Assembly: GCA_900767715.1 (NCBI GenBank)
Contig: CAAGAD010000005.1
Location: 1 to 64,000 of the forward strand
Reading direction: 5' to 3'
Length of the DNA: 64,000 nucleotides
Source of the DNA: Clostridia bacterium
Lineage (GTDB): Bacteria > Bacillota > Clostridia > Christensenellales > UBA1242
The notes beneath the pieces are model-generated. The model searched no databases, had not been told where the DNA came from, and saw only the letters and a list, made by a program, of their open reading frames with translations. A program made the position numbers and the translations under genes. Position 1 is the stretch's first letter; each line of letters starts with the position of its first letter. Below are positions 42,301-51,961 of this stretch, in pieces.

Positions 42301-45300
42301 GTGAACACCTACAACGGCGCGACAGCGATTCACTCATCTGCGAATAGTCGCACAATCTCGCCACTTAATACGGCAACGGTTACCATCACGGTCAACACCG
42401 ACTTTAACGGTGACGACGTCGTATTAATGCAGGACAATGATGAAATAGTGTTCAACGCAGATAACGTTTATGCCGGAATCGGCGACTTCACCATTGAAAA
42501 GAAGGTTATTCAATACGGAAGTTATGACGACCCATATATGATTGTCGAATACACTTTCCGTCCAACAGAAAAAGTAGTCACTTCGACAAAGACTTGGCAG
42601 TTTAGCGCTTATGCAAAGACGGATAGGTCACTTGACCCAGCCGTGTACAGTTTAACGCTTTGCCCACAAGAAGTTTTGCATCTGGCAATCGACAACTATT
42701 ATTCAGTCGTGCGCGAATACCTTGACGCAACGACCGGCGCAACCGAGTATGACTATCAAGAGCGCCAGACAGACAAAGTGATTCCGGGGCAGACCACACT
42801 CTTGAAAGTGAATGTTTACCCGAGTTTCGCAGACTATGACTATATTGAAGTCATCAATAATTCAAGTTTGAAAGTTGTTATGCAACAAGTCTTGTATGAC
42901 ACCAGTTGGCATAACGACAGACCAAGTCCTTACCGACTGACCAAATTTGAACCAATCTACACAAACAATTCAATTCGACTTTACAAATCTATTATCAACG
43001 CTTCTGGACAGGAAGAAACGGTCGATATCATTGACCAATATTATGTAAGAATGACACTTGCAAGTTCGGTGGCAGAAAACACCGTTTACGCAATATCTGT
43101 CAAGGCGTACAAAGTCGTTGACGGACAGCGCGTTGACGTGACGGGCGACTTGAACGCAAGCATCAATCTTGTAGTACAAAACTTGCCTACAACATCAATG
43201 ACCTACACAGACAGTTTGGGCAAAGAGTATTACAGCAGTCAAAATATGACTGAAACAATTAACATTGCCAATGGCGTAAACTTTGATGTAGCATATAAAA
43301 TCAGCACAACTGATGCAGACGTATCGTTTGACGTAGTGAACGGCGACGGCGTCGTGATAGATAATGGCGTGGTAATCAGCGAGAGAGCCAACTCATTGCA
43401 CATTACATTCAACACACCACTTGCTGTGAATGATTCATTCTTCATTCGCGCAACGAGCAAGAAGATTATCAACGGCAGTGAATATGAAACCAAGACCTAT
43501 CTCGGCTTCAAAGTGAGAATGTTTGTCGTGAATGGCATTAGTATTGTCAATTCACGCGACGGCATAATCTCTGGTCGATATGGCGAGAGTTATGAGTTGC
43601 AAGCAACGTTCGGCGACAATGACATAGTTGTGGCAGACGGAATCGACATTTTGTCACGCAAGACAGATTTGCTCAATAGAATCAACACCAAATGGCAGAT
43701 TAGGAACGACGTTGACGCTTACCAAGACATCATTGTCGGTAGCATTTATAATATCGCGTTCGATAGACTCAGCGCGGGTTGGTTATTTATGACCAGCAAT
43801 AGCGAAATCAACGTGTGCACGGCTAGGGTGTCGGCGCTCATCGAGTATGACGAAGACGGCATTCCACAAGTACTAGACATTGAGACGGCGGACAGTGTCG
43901 TCATTGAGGGAGAAACAGGATTTAGTTTCAGCCTTGTTGACTCACTCGAAACAATGATTCCTATCAGCACTCAAACCGAGTTCGAGTCGATGACCCAAGA
44001 CAGAAGTTACATTCTAATGAATGACTTGACTTTGAGAAATTACAAGCCAATCGACGCGAACATGAATCAGTTCAATGGCAACTCATACACAATTACAATC
44101 GAGAACTATGACATTGAGAGTTACTTTGGCGAAAACACCACACTCGGCAGTCTAGATTTAGGCTTGTTCAAGACGGTTAGCGCCAACACAATTGTTTCAA
44201 ATGTGATATTGAATTTGCCACAGACCAGCCTAGACATCAAGAATGTAATCACCTTCAACTATGGTGGCATCGCAGTCACCAATGCCGGTATGATTACAAA
44301 CTGCGTTGTCAAGGCGGAATCTATTAGTGAAAAGACTTTGACTCCAACGCGCGGATTCATCAGCGAAAACTTGTTTATCGCCAGTGAAAATCGCAACAAC
44401 AACGGATTGTATTTCTATCAATCATCGCTCAACACTTCGGGTGAAGTGACGACGGTTACGAATGTCAATTTCGGCGGACTGGTATGCAACAATTCGGGCT
44501 TCATTACCAATAGCAAAGTGTTGCACAGTATTGTCGGTTTTGGCAATATTGCGGGCTTTGTATATTCAAATACGGGCGTTATCGCAAGCAGTAAATATCA
44601 GTATGGCGTCATCAAAAACCAAAGCGACCAAACAAGCGACTTTATGACGGCGGGCTTTGCAATTTCCAACTCGGGCACAATTCGCACGTCGTATGCGGAA
44701 GGCGAGTATTACAATAGTCCAACCGGCATTGAAACGTACGACCAATATTTGCGCAGTATGTTGGGTGGCATTGCGTGTGAAGTAGATGCCACTGGTTTCG
44801 TGTTCAACAACACGGGCAAAGTGGAAGATTGTTACAGCGATATGTACATTCGTTCCAATGGTATCATTTCGGGCTTCGTGTTCAACAACACGGGCACGAT
44901 TACACGCGCGTTCTCGACATCAAGTTTCATCACGAGTGAGGTGTTCGCTCCATTCGTAGGTATTGACGAAAAGACGCGAGAACCATTGTCCGCACCAGAA
45001 AACTTGATTGATTGCTATTATCTAGTTTCGGACAATATGCCAGACGTCAACGAACTGGCTCAACCACTCTATGTCAATTCGAGCGCGGGCGAGTATGTGT
45101 CTAGCGTACAAAAATACTCTTCGTCAGTTCGCGACATAATCACGAAAACCACCGAGATAAAATCTGCGGACGGCAAAGTAAACAACTTTGAAAAAGAGTT
45201 TGGCAAGGAAACGACTAAACTCAGCGCAATGGTTGAAGACAACTATTTGCATTTCTTGTTCGACAAGAAAGTGAACAACATCTACACACTCAATGGCAGT

Positions 45301-47820
45301 TGGCGTATGAGCGCAACTTATGCAAATGCGACCGAGTATGTCAAACCAAAACTTATTGACGCCGACCGCATATTCTTGACTCGTCAAAAAGCATTGTCTA
45401 GCACAATGGACGACGACGGCGAAATGGTTTATAACTATGGTACAGACACGGCTAGTGGAATGGGCACTATTTACGGCACACTCAACAACCCATATCTCAT
45501 ATACGACGCAAATAGTTTTGAAAAGTATATGAACATCAACCCAATGATAGACAACATCGGCGGGGCGTATAGGCTGATTAAAGACATAGATTTGTCTTCA
45601 CTCGGCACCAAACCTGTCACTACATCAAAGACCTTTACGGGCAGTATTGACGGCAACGGAATGACGATTTCGGGTCTTACAATCTATGCGGACAATGAGT
45701 CGCAAGATTACAAGACTTCAATGGGTTTGTTTAAAGAAATCACTACAAGCAACTCTTCAAACGAACAACAATTCTTGAAGAATTTTATTCTCAAACCAAA
45801 CAATATCTATGCTTCGCACACCGAATGCGTGGGCAGTTTGGCGGGCATTATGACGGGCGCAAGGGTTTCTAACATCGATGTAAATTCGCAAGGCTCAGTC
45901 GTATTGGGTGCTAACGTGGTCGGCGGAATATTCGGCGCAATGTATGGCAACTTTGACGCACAAGGCTTGAAATGTAATATGACTATCAACAGTGTTTACA
46001 GGAATAAAACAAGTTCGCGCTACACAATCTATGCTCGTACTACGACTGACAGAAATATGACGAACAATATTTCGCAAGTGTCTTACGCTGGCGCAATTGC
46101 GGGCTTGGCAGACGGTTACAGTTCGGGCAACGAAGTCGTGAACAACTATCTGCTCAAAGACAGAATCGTGTCACGCGTTGAAAGACTGAAATATATTCAA
46201 CCTTATGGCGAAATCGTTGTATTGGGCGAAAACGTCGGCTTTGCATTCGGCTATCTCAGCGAGTCAACACAAGCAACGCTTATGTCATACGAAGTGGGCA
46301 CAAATAGTCAGTTGCGTGGCGTTATGAATAGTGGTGGTTTGGTCGGCGAAAACCGCGGTGTCATCAAGGACAGTTTGGTGACTTACGCGGACGACATCTT
46401 GACCGCGATTTCTAACCAATCAGTCAAGACCGAGCGCACCTATGGATTGATGAACGGTTCAGTAGAGATTTACGAAAAAGTAAATACTCCAATCGAAGCG
46501 GAAAAACAGAATTACTCCACACGCGTATTGCAAGGCTATGAATATCAGGACGAATACAACGGCAACTCGTTCGTAAGTTATTACGAGCGCGTAGTAAAAG
46601 ATGACAATACACTTGATTTCCAACCAGCAGTAGAAACAATCACGCAAGACAGTTTCGTTAATAATTTGACCAAGAAGACGGCGTACTACATTGAAGTTGA
46701 CGGCGAGATGATTATCGCGCCTACAAATCGACTGATTGAAGGCATGCAGTATTACATCAAGACGGAAGACGGCTACATCGCACAATCCGTCACCCAAGAA
46801 CAACTCTACGAAGCGCAAAAAGGTTATTACACACCAGTATATATCTACACGAAATTGACAGCGGAAGATGAACTTGATTTGAGCAAGACATATTACGTTC
46901 AACACACCGTTTCTAGCATTAATCGTGAACAAAAGAGTTCGTTGTATGCAAGTTTCGACCTAACGAAAACTAGCGCAAATCTCACAATTTTCGCAGGCAA
47001 AAACAACTCGGGCGGTATTGTTGGCTTTAACAATGGCGGACTAGTCCAATACTCATATTCTACAATCGCTGTTTTGGCAAACAATAGCGACACGGCGGGC
47101 GGTATCGTTGGTCTTGGCACAGCAGGTGGACTAGACCACACAATCACCACATCAAGTGTGTATTCCAACTGGTCGATAGGCGGGCTGATTGGTAAGATTA
47201 TCAATCCTTACGCATTGTCTAACGCAAATTCTGCCAGCAACTTGATTGAATATAATGACAACATTTCAATGTCGTTGGCTGGATACAGACCGAACGCAAA
47301 CCAAGACACTATCGGCATCAACACAATGGAAAACATCATTATGAGCAACAACATTGCCGACAACTTGTGGGAGTCACGACTCGTCAGCCAAATATTCAAT
47401 AGCAATATGGTTCAGCACAATAGCAGAACGGGAAGTTCTCGCAGTTGGGCGAATAGTGGCACTCCAACAACCCGCTTGATAGGTGGTTTGGTTGGTTGCA
47501 CGCAGAGATTAAACGTCTATAAACAAGACGGCACAAATTATCTGGCAAACGACTCAATGAATGACAATCTAAATATTTCTAACAATATTTATAATGACTA
47601 CATTGCGTTGACCGCATACAAACAGTTCAACCGTAGCGACCTTTCAACTAGCGTTCGTATTGCAGTGAGAATTGGCGCAATGCATTCCACATACGATGGC
47701 AATTACCAAATCAACGACTATATGGACAACTCGTTGCAAGACGGCTTGTCGAATAGTATTTGGAAGGTAACCAACACCAACAAGCAATGGTCATTCGATA
47801 GCATTGTTCCAAAATCATAA
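36394..47820 (+). CDS. Giant 3808-residue lipoprotein with GLUG-type beta-helix repeats
   Basis: Signal peptide with lipobox (LFASC, Cys23), so it is probably lipid-anchored outside the membrane. Residues ~25-1070 look like successive Ig-like/beta-sandwich domains. Three blocks then begin with a ...LxNDIDF-type cap at about residues 1082, 2535 and 3055. Each is followed by GLUG-like repeats (GGLAGLNYG, GALVGKNHA, GGLVGENNGG, GGLVCNNSG, GGLVGENRG, GGIVGFNNGG), typical of right-handed beta-helix adhesins. More Ig-like sequence lies between. No LPXTG or S-layer domain is seen. RBS GAGG before ATG. Monocistronic, with a terminator. An adhesin or matrix role is inference. Confidence 0.88.
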   Translation: MKKALRILLLVLVACTSVLFASCDSVYSKLSFKIFDNDVEIKADDTVSLTIDPTDVSKASKDLTVTLSGLGKKANHDIVAYTVPTELANVSARSIADARVTLTITAVNGGAGQLIVKSAGDSSKQTSRPIIIEKKVQSISTGDKTNYLLMLTRGKNTFEIPNNAFRILPQGATDEIEYRFYGSHDGASLEGNVLTVESTTRESRLIIYATANNKNVDGTSFITVDLIVRPESITIQTNRSNSSRVLENLASTDKSVATSKLTLVSNAIDKVGSSNYTDTYFNQVVVNALAKYNGSTELQKLPADFNISAYIYTLINGNKVRNDVVAEIVPNGDSSFVITALANTSAGSTKTYLHIDIIIAGHENEYVNEFALDDIEFEVISAPTDFVVKADGEALELENETGVDGNPIKNQFVTTNILYDSYSYAYGSRYNVSILPSNSALTDYFGYRLRVKTNLLTDKNLYGATLGNKYSLVFTNMVGEYISFVEMGNSEYAISSTISKDDLFFVKYQINAGDFDVIRNLELYIETDNTLYDTNNKTVFEYLPNVSLNIRFDIRRGVTEMTFVENDNKANGVIILNINEMSYPTVDLHVLNVDGQVTTDIGLKECLITISTDSDAIMLLKNGKEGRSFDYEGSAGENIISIMPKDVGEYTITARSDNGIVTKLKIFVYEPFDSDKVEIDDPTLIYGSLQSVTDETHFDVAVNSRLKFGYKLTDKNAKFRSQVSYELASGGANVVEATITESGVFDALYATHSTNFVEDKRYISVKVEVAGATSYEETDNGFQVKDYVAKTKTYYIFIYTPIRSFNLDRYTATAYDANTLGYYNRDKAQLSFQATIYPANAYLDAPLVWETSSSKILARQISIANQTATYEFSLPEQSEDVTTSSKINVYASVKQYGREFKAVCEVTVSKVTQSQNIIFEQGFKTTQVDAKRLKTLTFKASNGLNTELDLDNINVDNCVNTKTILASVYPYNKVFDKEMLYFICKNSLTATDKKVTDIAVLSGNTIIPVGAGCVSVIVVPRDALMGAYSAGDGGLDSIVRRNPTTNKPIYEEIIIKVEDGSPENPYSLQSVQDVVNINNIEGLKSHYVLLNDIDFNGRAITPLGIIGNQTYQFTGSINGLGYGIYNVGLTEKNGYTGLFAIIGEKQSDDRIPTIQNTGFSFILDKDNDRLEGSKYYGGLAGLNYGFIDNCTFKLTGRFNAQLNNAIVSLGAITGVNYGTINLSNKAVGVENTLVLNITDAEQTQAQYDTYFGGVVGLNYGQIFGYYMSQSAFEGFKTQNNITADSELTFETMANFTIAYESNLDNMYGNEGMTAVVDVVANINTVSKMAFGALVGKNHAFIVGAITTGRITGIKNIGGLVGENNGGTLIYSFANVDISANNTIAGVTAVDMNGVYYHVNSEYYFNEDNDIQISQKYANLQGYNNIAGFIAKATGSAISYSYVASYKGNLQGKKWSYDNYYADIVLLENTSTDVKNVAGFIAVADGVTVQNSTASVSIVVQNQAPTEATKVNVSTFIATLDAHLTEMVNGYVKGKIHLEQTMSGNAEFSLNGITSAHTGDGGISIEFVYTMVEFDYSTLIGAVHNHISALDISGEYYYINVNTNAIYNSNNDEVDNMELNDAFVGKTQPDNDTHFIHDDNNLVNNGFPILRTVKNADNDTALGEEAVSNIDVVLNTSNILYVGASNKPVRAHKLADDSVILTRYNLQNLIAKSDTDRADSYYLGYDSARINSFKINDIISTTVTPASTRTKSVIVKSSNEQVVKVSNGTIVLVGNGQVKLKVMSKLNNSVFKEIHISVENAVDNFELYQNTNFSSGTSKLTNTLNIGVKKSKNIIPRFSEQLKLDANDTSAYYGNNDLLIYGTDQDTISNEYRSYAYAKNSNAGVMYLIRNNSEKFNEYLTINGLAWQTIIYNEISYYMVRVENNSQAVIEAGKMYLNHDGIEIIALPYIRVGTTSFEYCLLDSLARTFTVNTYNGATAIHSSANSRTISPLNTATVTITVNTDFNGDDVVLMQDNDEIVFNADNVYAGIGDFTIEKKVIQYGSYDDPYMIVEYTFRPTEKVVTSTKTWQFSAYAKTDRSLDPAVYSLTLCPQEVLHLAIDNYYSVVREYLDATTGATEYDYQERQTDKVIPGQTTLLKVNVYPSFADYDYIEVINNSSLKVVMQQVLYDTSWHNDRPSPYRLTKFEPIYTNNSIRLYKSIINASGQEETVDIIDQYYVRMTLASSVAENTVYAISVKAYKVVDGQRVDVTGDLNASINLVVQNLPTTSMTYTDSLGKEYYSSQNMTETINIANGVNFDVAYKISTTDADVSFDVVNGDGVVIDNGVVISERANSLHITFNTPLAVNDSFFIRATSKKIINGSEYETKTYLGFKVRMFVVNGISIVNSRDGIISGRYGESYELQATFGDNDIVVADGIDILSRKTDLLNRINTKWQIRNDVDAYQDIIVGSIYNIAFDRLSAGWLFMTSNSEINVCTARVSALIEYDEDGIPQVLDIETADSVVIEGETGFSFSLVDSLETMIPISTQTEFESMTQDRSYILMNDLTLRNYKPIDANMNQFNGNSYTITIENYDIESYFGENTTLGSLDLGLFKTVSANTIVSNVILNLPQTSLDIKNVITFNYGGIAVTNAGMITNCVVKAESISEKTLTPTRGFISENLFIASENRNNNGLYFYQSSLNTSGEVTTVTNVNFGGLVCNNSGFITNSKVLHSIVGFGNIAGFVYSNTGVIASSKYQYGVIKNQSDQTSDFMTAGFAISNSGTIRTSYAEGEYYNSPTGIETYDQYLRSMLGGIACEVDATGFVFNNTGKVEDCYSDMYIRSNGIISGFVFNNTGTITRAFSTSSFITSEVFAPFVGIDEKTREPLSAPENLIDCYYLVSDNMPDVNELAQPLYVNSSAGEYVSSVQKYSSSVRDIITKTTEIKSADGKVNNFEKEFGKETTKLSAMVEDNYLHFLFDKKVNNIYTLNGSWRMSATYANATEYVKPKLIDADRIFLTRQKALSSTMDDDGEMVYNYGTDTASGMGTIYGTLNNPYLIYDANSFEKYMNINPMIDNIGGAYRLIKDIDLSSLGTKPVTTSKTFTGSIDGNGMTISGLTIYADNESQDYKTSMGLFKEITTSNSSNEQQFLKNFILKPNNIYASHTECVGSLAGIMTGARVSNIDVNSQGSVVLGANVVGGIFGAMYGNFDAQGLKCNMTINSVYRNKTSSRYTIYARTTTDRNMTNNISQVSYAGAIAGLADGYSSGNEVVNNYLLKDRIVSRVERLKYIQPYGEIVVLGENVGFAFGYLSESTQATLMSYEVGTNSQLRGVMNSGGLVGENRGVIKDSLVTYADDILTAISNQSVKTERTYGLMNGSVEIYEKVNTPIEAEKQNYSTRVLQGYEYQDEYNGNSFVSYYERVVKDDNTLDFQPAVETITQDSFVNNLTKKTAYYIEVDGEMIIAPTNRLIEGMQYYIKTEDGYIAQSVTQEQLYEAQKGYYTPVYIYTKLTAEDELDLSKTYYVQHTVSSINREQKSSLYASFDLTKTSANLTIFAGKNNSGGIVGFNNGGLVQYSYSTIAVLANNSDTAGGIVGLGTAGGLDHTITTSSVYSNWSIGGLIGKIINPYALSNANSASNLIEYNDNISMSLAGYRPNANQDTIGINTMENIIMSNNIADNLWESRLVSQIFNSNMVQHNSRTGSSRSWANSGTPTTRLIGGLVGCTQRLNVYKQDGTNYLANDSMNDNLNISNNIYNDYIALTAYKQFNRSDLSTSVRIAVRIGAMHSTYDGNYQINDYMDNSLQDGLSNSIWKVTNTNKQWSFDSIVPKS

Positions 47821-47821
47821 C

Positions 47822-47852
47822 AAAAAAGAACTCGAAATGAGTTCTTTTTTTA
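47822..47852 (+). terminator. Terminator of the giant gene
   Basis: AAAGAACTC pairs with GAGTTCTTT around GAAAT, followed by T's. The same hairpin recurs identically at 48444-48475. Confidence 0.9.
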
Positions 47853-47955
47853 ACATTCTAAAAATCATCTGTGGAGTTAATTATATATCGATATATGTCG
47901 AATTTAATTGACATAACACTACAAATTGTGATATATAATAACTAGTAAAAGGAGT

Positions 47956-48408
47956 ATGTATATGAATAAGACTAAAAGAGGTCTGCAATTAGGTGCTGCC
48001 ATAACAAGTATTGTATTTGCATCAATATTAGCAGTCGGTACGATTTACTTGATTATAGTTGCTATGGGAATAAACGGCGATTTGCCAGATGATATGGCTT
48101 ATGAAAGTGCACAAATGAGTATCATAATTGCAACATATGTGTTGATTTTGCTAGGTTGCATTGCAAATTTAATCGTTTCGTCATTGATTTGTAGGAAACC
48201 ACAGGAAAATATGCATAAAGGTCTATGCATTGCTAGTTTGGTGATGAACGCAGTTATTGCATTATTTGAATTGATTAATTTGTCAGTATGGTGCTTGTTG
48301 CCATTGGCAGTAGTAGGTTTGTTCATCGCTTCGTTGTGCGTTAAAAACAATGTCACAGAAGAAAACACCACTGTAAACCAACCAGTAGAAGAAAAGCAAG
48401 ACAATTAG
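47956..48408 (+). CDS. Four-helix membrane protein, unknown
   Basis: 150 residues with four membrane helices and a polar Glu/Thr/Asn-rich tail. TTGACA (47908) and TATAAT (47934) precede it, with AAGGAG before the ATG. A second in-frame ATG two codons on is possible. There is a Cys-Arg-Lys loop (SLICRKPQENMHKGLCIA) between helices 2 and 3. It lies between two identical terminators, so it forms a single-gene unit. Confidence 0.7.
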   Translation: MYMNKTKRGLQLGAAITSIVFASILAVGTIYLIIVAMGINGDLPDDMAYESAQMSIIIATYVLILLGCIANLIVSSLICRKPQENMHKGLCIASLVMNAVIALFELINLSVWCLLPLAVVGLFIASLCVKNNVTEENTTVNQPVEEKQDN

Positions 48409-48443
48409 TTTTTACATAAGGTTTAAGACTGAAATATAAGAAC

Positions 48444-48475
48444 AAAAAAGAACTCGAAATGAGTTCTTTTTTTAA
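48444..48475 (+). terminator. Terminator, identical to that at 47822
   Basis: Same GAACTC-GAAAT-GAGTTC hairpin with T7. It also faces the convergent cvpA-like gene. Confidence 0.9.
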
Positions 48476-48479
48476 TCAA

Positions 48480-49382
48480 CTAATTGTTTTTTACATCTAC
48501 AATAAGTGGTGGCATTTCGCTAATCATATTGGCTGAAACTTCGCCACTTGCATCAGCCTTTCCGTCGCTTGTAACACCCGAACTAGAAGAGTCACCGTTT
48601 CGGTTTTCCCAAAGTTTATTTATCCAATCGTCGATGTTGTCAATGACATTTTTCTCAACGAAATTGTCTGTCAGTTTGTATATGCCTTTTGTTACAAAAG
48701 TGTGTTCATTAATTATTGGAGAAACGAAGTCGTTGACGGTAGGAATGAGTGTGAGAATCACTAGCACCACGCCATAAACGAATATGATGAGTCCGCCCTT
48801 AACGAATCCGAACACAAGACCCAAAATTTTATCTGGTGTGCCAAGGATTTTGTTGGCAGTGAGATTTTCAAATAATTTAGAGAGTAGGAGCAAAATTAGT
48901 TTGAGTAGCAAGAATATAATGATGCCAGCCACAATCATTGCAATGATTGCGCCCAAGGCCTTACCACCGATGTTGGCAATACTGTTGCCCACAAGGTCGT
49001 TGCTGTTTTGTGCTACGGCTTTTTTCAACAACGTTTTGAGTGGTCCAAACAACCCCGTGCCGTCGATTATAGCGTTGGCGTCAGCCACTGTCGCGCCGTC
49101 ACTGAATACGGTCGCCAGCGCGCCGTCAGCCACCTTGGCAAGCACTTTGCCCATTTGCTTGCCCATAAAGCCGACGAAGCCGAACAATTTGTCTAGTACT
49201 AATGCGCCATATTTGGCTGTGAACACCGACACAAGCAAAACTGCAAAGTTGGTGAATAGTGACAGCACAGATTGTAAAAATCCTTTTTTCAGTCCAATGA
49301 AACCGCAAACGAGAATTATGCCGATTACCACGATTTCAAGGATTATACCAATTACTGATTGCATAGATAACAAACAAGACAT
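48480..49382 (-). CDS. CvpA family membrane protein
   Basis: 300 residues. The N-terminal helices GFIGLKKGFLQSVLSLFTNF and later GFVKGGLIIFVYGVVLVIL match the CvpA/YshB pattern (a four-helix core), split by a ~90-residue insertion before KALGAIIAMIVAGIIIF. CvpA relatives are linked to colicin V production or cell-envelope processes. The C-terminus is a Ser/Asp-rich tail. RBS GGAAGG. Convergent with the terminator at 48444. Confidence 0.85.
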   Translation of the reverse strand: MSCLLSMQSVIGIILEIVVIGIILVCGFIGLKKGFLQSVLSLFTNFAVLLVSVFTAKYGALVLDKLFGFVGFMGKQMGKVLAKVADGALATVFSDGATVADANAIIDGTGLFGPLKTLLKKAVAQNSNDLVGNSIANIGGKALGAIIAMIVAGIIIFLLLKLILLLLSKLFENLTANKILGTPDKILGLVFGFVKGGLIIFVYGVVLVILTLIPTVNDFVSPIINEHTFVTKGIYKLTDNFVEKNVIDNIDDWINKLWENRNGDSSSSGVTSDGKADASGEVSANMISEMPPLIVDVKNN

Positions 49383-49536
49383 ATCTACCTTCCTATATAT
49401 AAAATACTAACATAATTGATTTATAAAGTAAAGTAATTAACTCAATGCATAAACTTTTTTTGCATATTTTTTCAACATAATAAAACAAAATAGTTTACGC
49501 CCAAAACTTATATTTGATTATTTGGCTTGTATTTAT

Positions 49537-49565
49537 TTTACATTTTTATTGTGATATGATATACT
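49537..49565 (+). promoter_or_regulatory. Promoter of ftsH
   Basis: TTTACA (49537-49542), 17-bp spacer, TATACT (49560-49565). A ~110-nt leader precedes AAGGAG and ATG 49681; I see no strong hairpin in it. The rest of 49383-49536 is AT-rich with nothing recognised. Confidence 0.7.
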
Positions 49566-49680
49566 GACAAAGTCAGGTGCAAGCATTTTATCTAGTTTTT
49601 GCGTTTGGCAGTTTCAATTTGTGCTGTGGCGATGTTTGTTCGCAGTGTAAATGACAAAGTTAGCAATCGAAGGAGTTTTT

Positions 49681-51909
49681 ATGAACGAGAAACCTAGAAA
49701 TAATATGCCTAACAAGAAGCGTTCGCTAATGTTCGTAGGCATTTTAATATTGTGTCTTTTGGTCGTGGTTGCCGTAAGCAGTCTTTCGGGCAAAAACACT
49801 TACATTTCCTACACCGAATTTCAAAATTTGGTCTATGCGGAAAAGATTGAAGAAGTCGACATCGTGGGTGGCACAGTACGCATTCGCAAAGTCGATGGTG
49901 TCAAAGCAGATGATTTTCCAAATAAAATGGACTGTTACACTACCATTCTTTCCACTAGCCAACTAGAATTTTTGTATAAATATAATGATAAGTTGCGTGA
50001 AGAAATTGCAGGTATTACGGACGAAGCAGAAATCGAAGCCAAGACCGCACTAATTATTGACATCAAGACCAGCGTTCAAACCGAATCGTTTATGGAACGC
50101 ATTATGCCATACATCAGTTTGGCAGTCATCGTCATTATGTCGATATTCCTATTCAGCACCTTCCTAAATTCCAACAAGGGCGCAATGAGTTATGGCAGGA
50201 GCCGTGCTCGTATGGTCATCTCGTCCAGTTTCCGTTTTAGCGACGTGGCTGGCGCAGATGAAGAAAAAGCCGAACTTCAAGAAGTGGTTGAGTTCTTGCG
50301 CAATCCTAAGAAATTCACCGAACTGGGCGCCAAAATTCCAAAGGGCGTATTGCTCGTAGGTAGCCCAGGCACAGGTAAAACATTGCTTGCCAAAGCCATT
50401 GCAGGCGAAAGCAATGTTCCATTCTTCTCAATTTCCGGTTCGGATTTTGTAGAGATGTTTGTCGGCGTGGGCGCATCACGTGTACGTGACCTATTCGACC
50501 AAGCAAAGAAACATTCACCTTGTATCGTATTCATCGACGAAATTGACGCCGTGGGCAGACAGCGTGGCGCTGGTTTGGGCGGTGGCAACGATGAACGTGA
50601 ACAGACATTAAACCAACTGCTTGTCGAAATGGACGGTTTTGAAACCAACGAAGGCATTATCATCTTGGCTGCTACCAACCGCGCAGACGTGCTTGACCCA
50701 GCATTGCTCAGACCAGGTCGTTTTGACCGTCAAATTTATGTCAATATGCCAGACGTCAAGGGTCGTGAAGAGATTATCAAGATTCACGCTCGCAACAAAC
50801 CTATTGACGACGAAGTAGATTTCAAGCGTTTGGCTAGACTTACTAGCGGTTTTGCTGGTGCAGACATCGCCAACCTTTTGAACGAAGCCGCAATTTTGGC
50901 AGCGCGAGATAATCGAACCAAGATTACAATGGCAGATATCACCGAAGGCATTAACAAAGTTCTTATGGGACCACAAAAACGTAGTTGGGTGGTTACCAAA
51001 GAAGATAGACGTATCACAGCAATCCACGAAGGCGGACACGCAATCGTTGCTCACGAGAGCGAGAAATGTGACGTTGTTCAAGAAATTAGTATCATTCCGC
51101 GTGGTAATGCCGGCGGTTACACTTTGACAATCAATGACAAAGACGAACGCCACATCACCAAAGAAAAATTGTTGCAAACCTTGTCAATGATGCTTGGTGG
51201 TCGTGCCGCCGAAGAAATTATGCTCAAAGACATCACAACGGGCGCAAGCAACGATATGCAACGCGCCACCCAAATCGCTCGCAAAATGGTGACCGAATGG
51301 GGTATGAGTAGTAAAATCGGTTTGATGAGCCTTGGCAATGAGAACGAAGTGTTCATCGGTCGCGACTATCAAAAGCAAGCGTCATACAGCGAACAAATTG
51401 CAGGTCAAATTGACGAAGAAGTAAAAGAGATTATTGACACCGCATACAATCGTGCAAAAGCCATTATCACTAAGAACAAAAATATACTCACCTCACTTGT
51501 AGAATTGCTCGAAAAGAAAGAAACAATTTACAGCGAAGAGTTTGACGATTTGTTCAAGGGTAAAAGCGTCGAAGATATCATTGCAGAGATTGACGCGAAA
51601 GAAAGAACCATCAAAGAAAAACTTACTAAAAAACCAGAACCTAAAATTGACAACTCAAAAATCGAACTAGAAAAAATGCAACGTGCAGAAGCAATGCACA
51701 TCGCAGGAATAATTAGCGAACAAGAGTATCAAACTATCAAGGCAGAGTTCGAAGCCAAAGCCAACGCACAGCGTGCCGAAGCCGAGAAACAGTCCGCTGA
51801 AGAAAAGGTTGAAACACAAACTGAAACAGAAAATAAATCAACGGATACCGACGAAAACGCGTCGAATAAGGACGAAAATGGCTCTAATGACCAAGACGAG
51901 CAAAAATAG
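49681..51909 (+). CDS. ftsH: ATP-dependent zinc metalloprotease FtsH
   Basis: 742 residues from ATG 49681 (AAGGAG upstream; an in-frame ATG at 49651 lies before the RBS). Two N-terminal membrane helices flank a periplasmic-side domain. AAA module: Walker A GSPGTGKT (from residue 227), Walker [13 protein letters not shown], second region of homology [10 protein letters not shown]. Protease HEGGH (449-453). It degrades membrane and regulatory proteins. The acidic C-terminal tail of ~80 residues, rich in Glu/Asn/Asp, is longer than usual. Confidence 0.97.
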   Translation: MNEKPRNNMPNKKRSLMFVGILILCLLVVVAVSSLSGKNTYISYTEFQNLVYAEKIEEVDIVGGTVRIRKVDGVKADDFPNKMDCYTTILSTSQLEFLYKYNDKLREEIAGITDEAEIEAKTALIIDIKTSVQTESFMERIMPYISLAVIVIMSIFLFSTFLNSNKGAMSYGRSRARMVISSSFRFSDVAGADEEKAELQEVVEFLRNPKKFTELGAKIPKGVLLVGSPGTGKTLLAKAIAGESNVPFFSISGSDFVEMFVGVGASRVRDLFDQAKKHSPCIVFIDEIDAVGRQRGAGLGGGNDEREQTLNQLLVEMDGFETNEGIIILAATNRADVLDPALLRPGRFDRQIYVNMPDVKGREEIIKIHARNKPIDDEVDFKRLARLTSGFAGADIANLLNEAAILAARDNRTKITMADITEGINKVLMGPQKRSWVVTKEDRRITAIHEGGHAIVAHESEKCDVVQEISIIPRGNAGGYTLTINDKDERHITKEKLLQTLSMMLGGRAAEEIMLKDITTGASNDMQRATQIARKMVTEWGMSSKIGLMSLGNENEVFIGRDYQKQASYSEQIAGQIDEEVKEIIDTAYNRAKAIITKNKNILTSLVELLEKKETIYSEEFDDLFKGKSVEDIIAEIDAKERTIKEKLTKKPEPKIDNSKIELEKMQRAEAMHIAGIISEQEYQTIKAEFEAKANAQRAEAEKQSAEEKVETQTETENKSTDTDENASNKDENGSNDQDEQK

Positions 51910-51910
51910 T

Positions 51911-51939
51911 TTGACATAAACAATTAATTTTAGTACAAT
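51911..51939 (+). promoter_or_regulatory. Promoter of the 51962 gene
   Basis: TTGACA (51911-51916), 17-bp spacer, TACAAT (51934-51939), immediately after the ftsH stop. AAAGGAAA precedes ATG 51962. Confidence 0.75.
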
Positions 51940-51961
51940 GTTCAAAGTAAAGGAAAATATT

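Noticed and set aside
36394..47820. Prophage tail-fibre or nonribosomal megasynthase
   Set aside because: A lipobox signal peptide and GLUG/Ig-like repeats are present; there are no phage genes around and no enzymatic domains.
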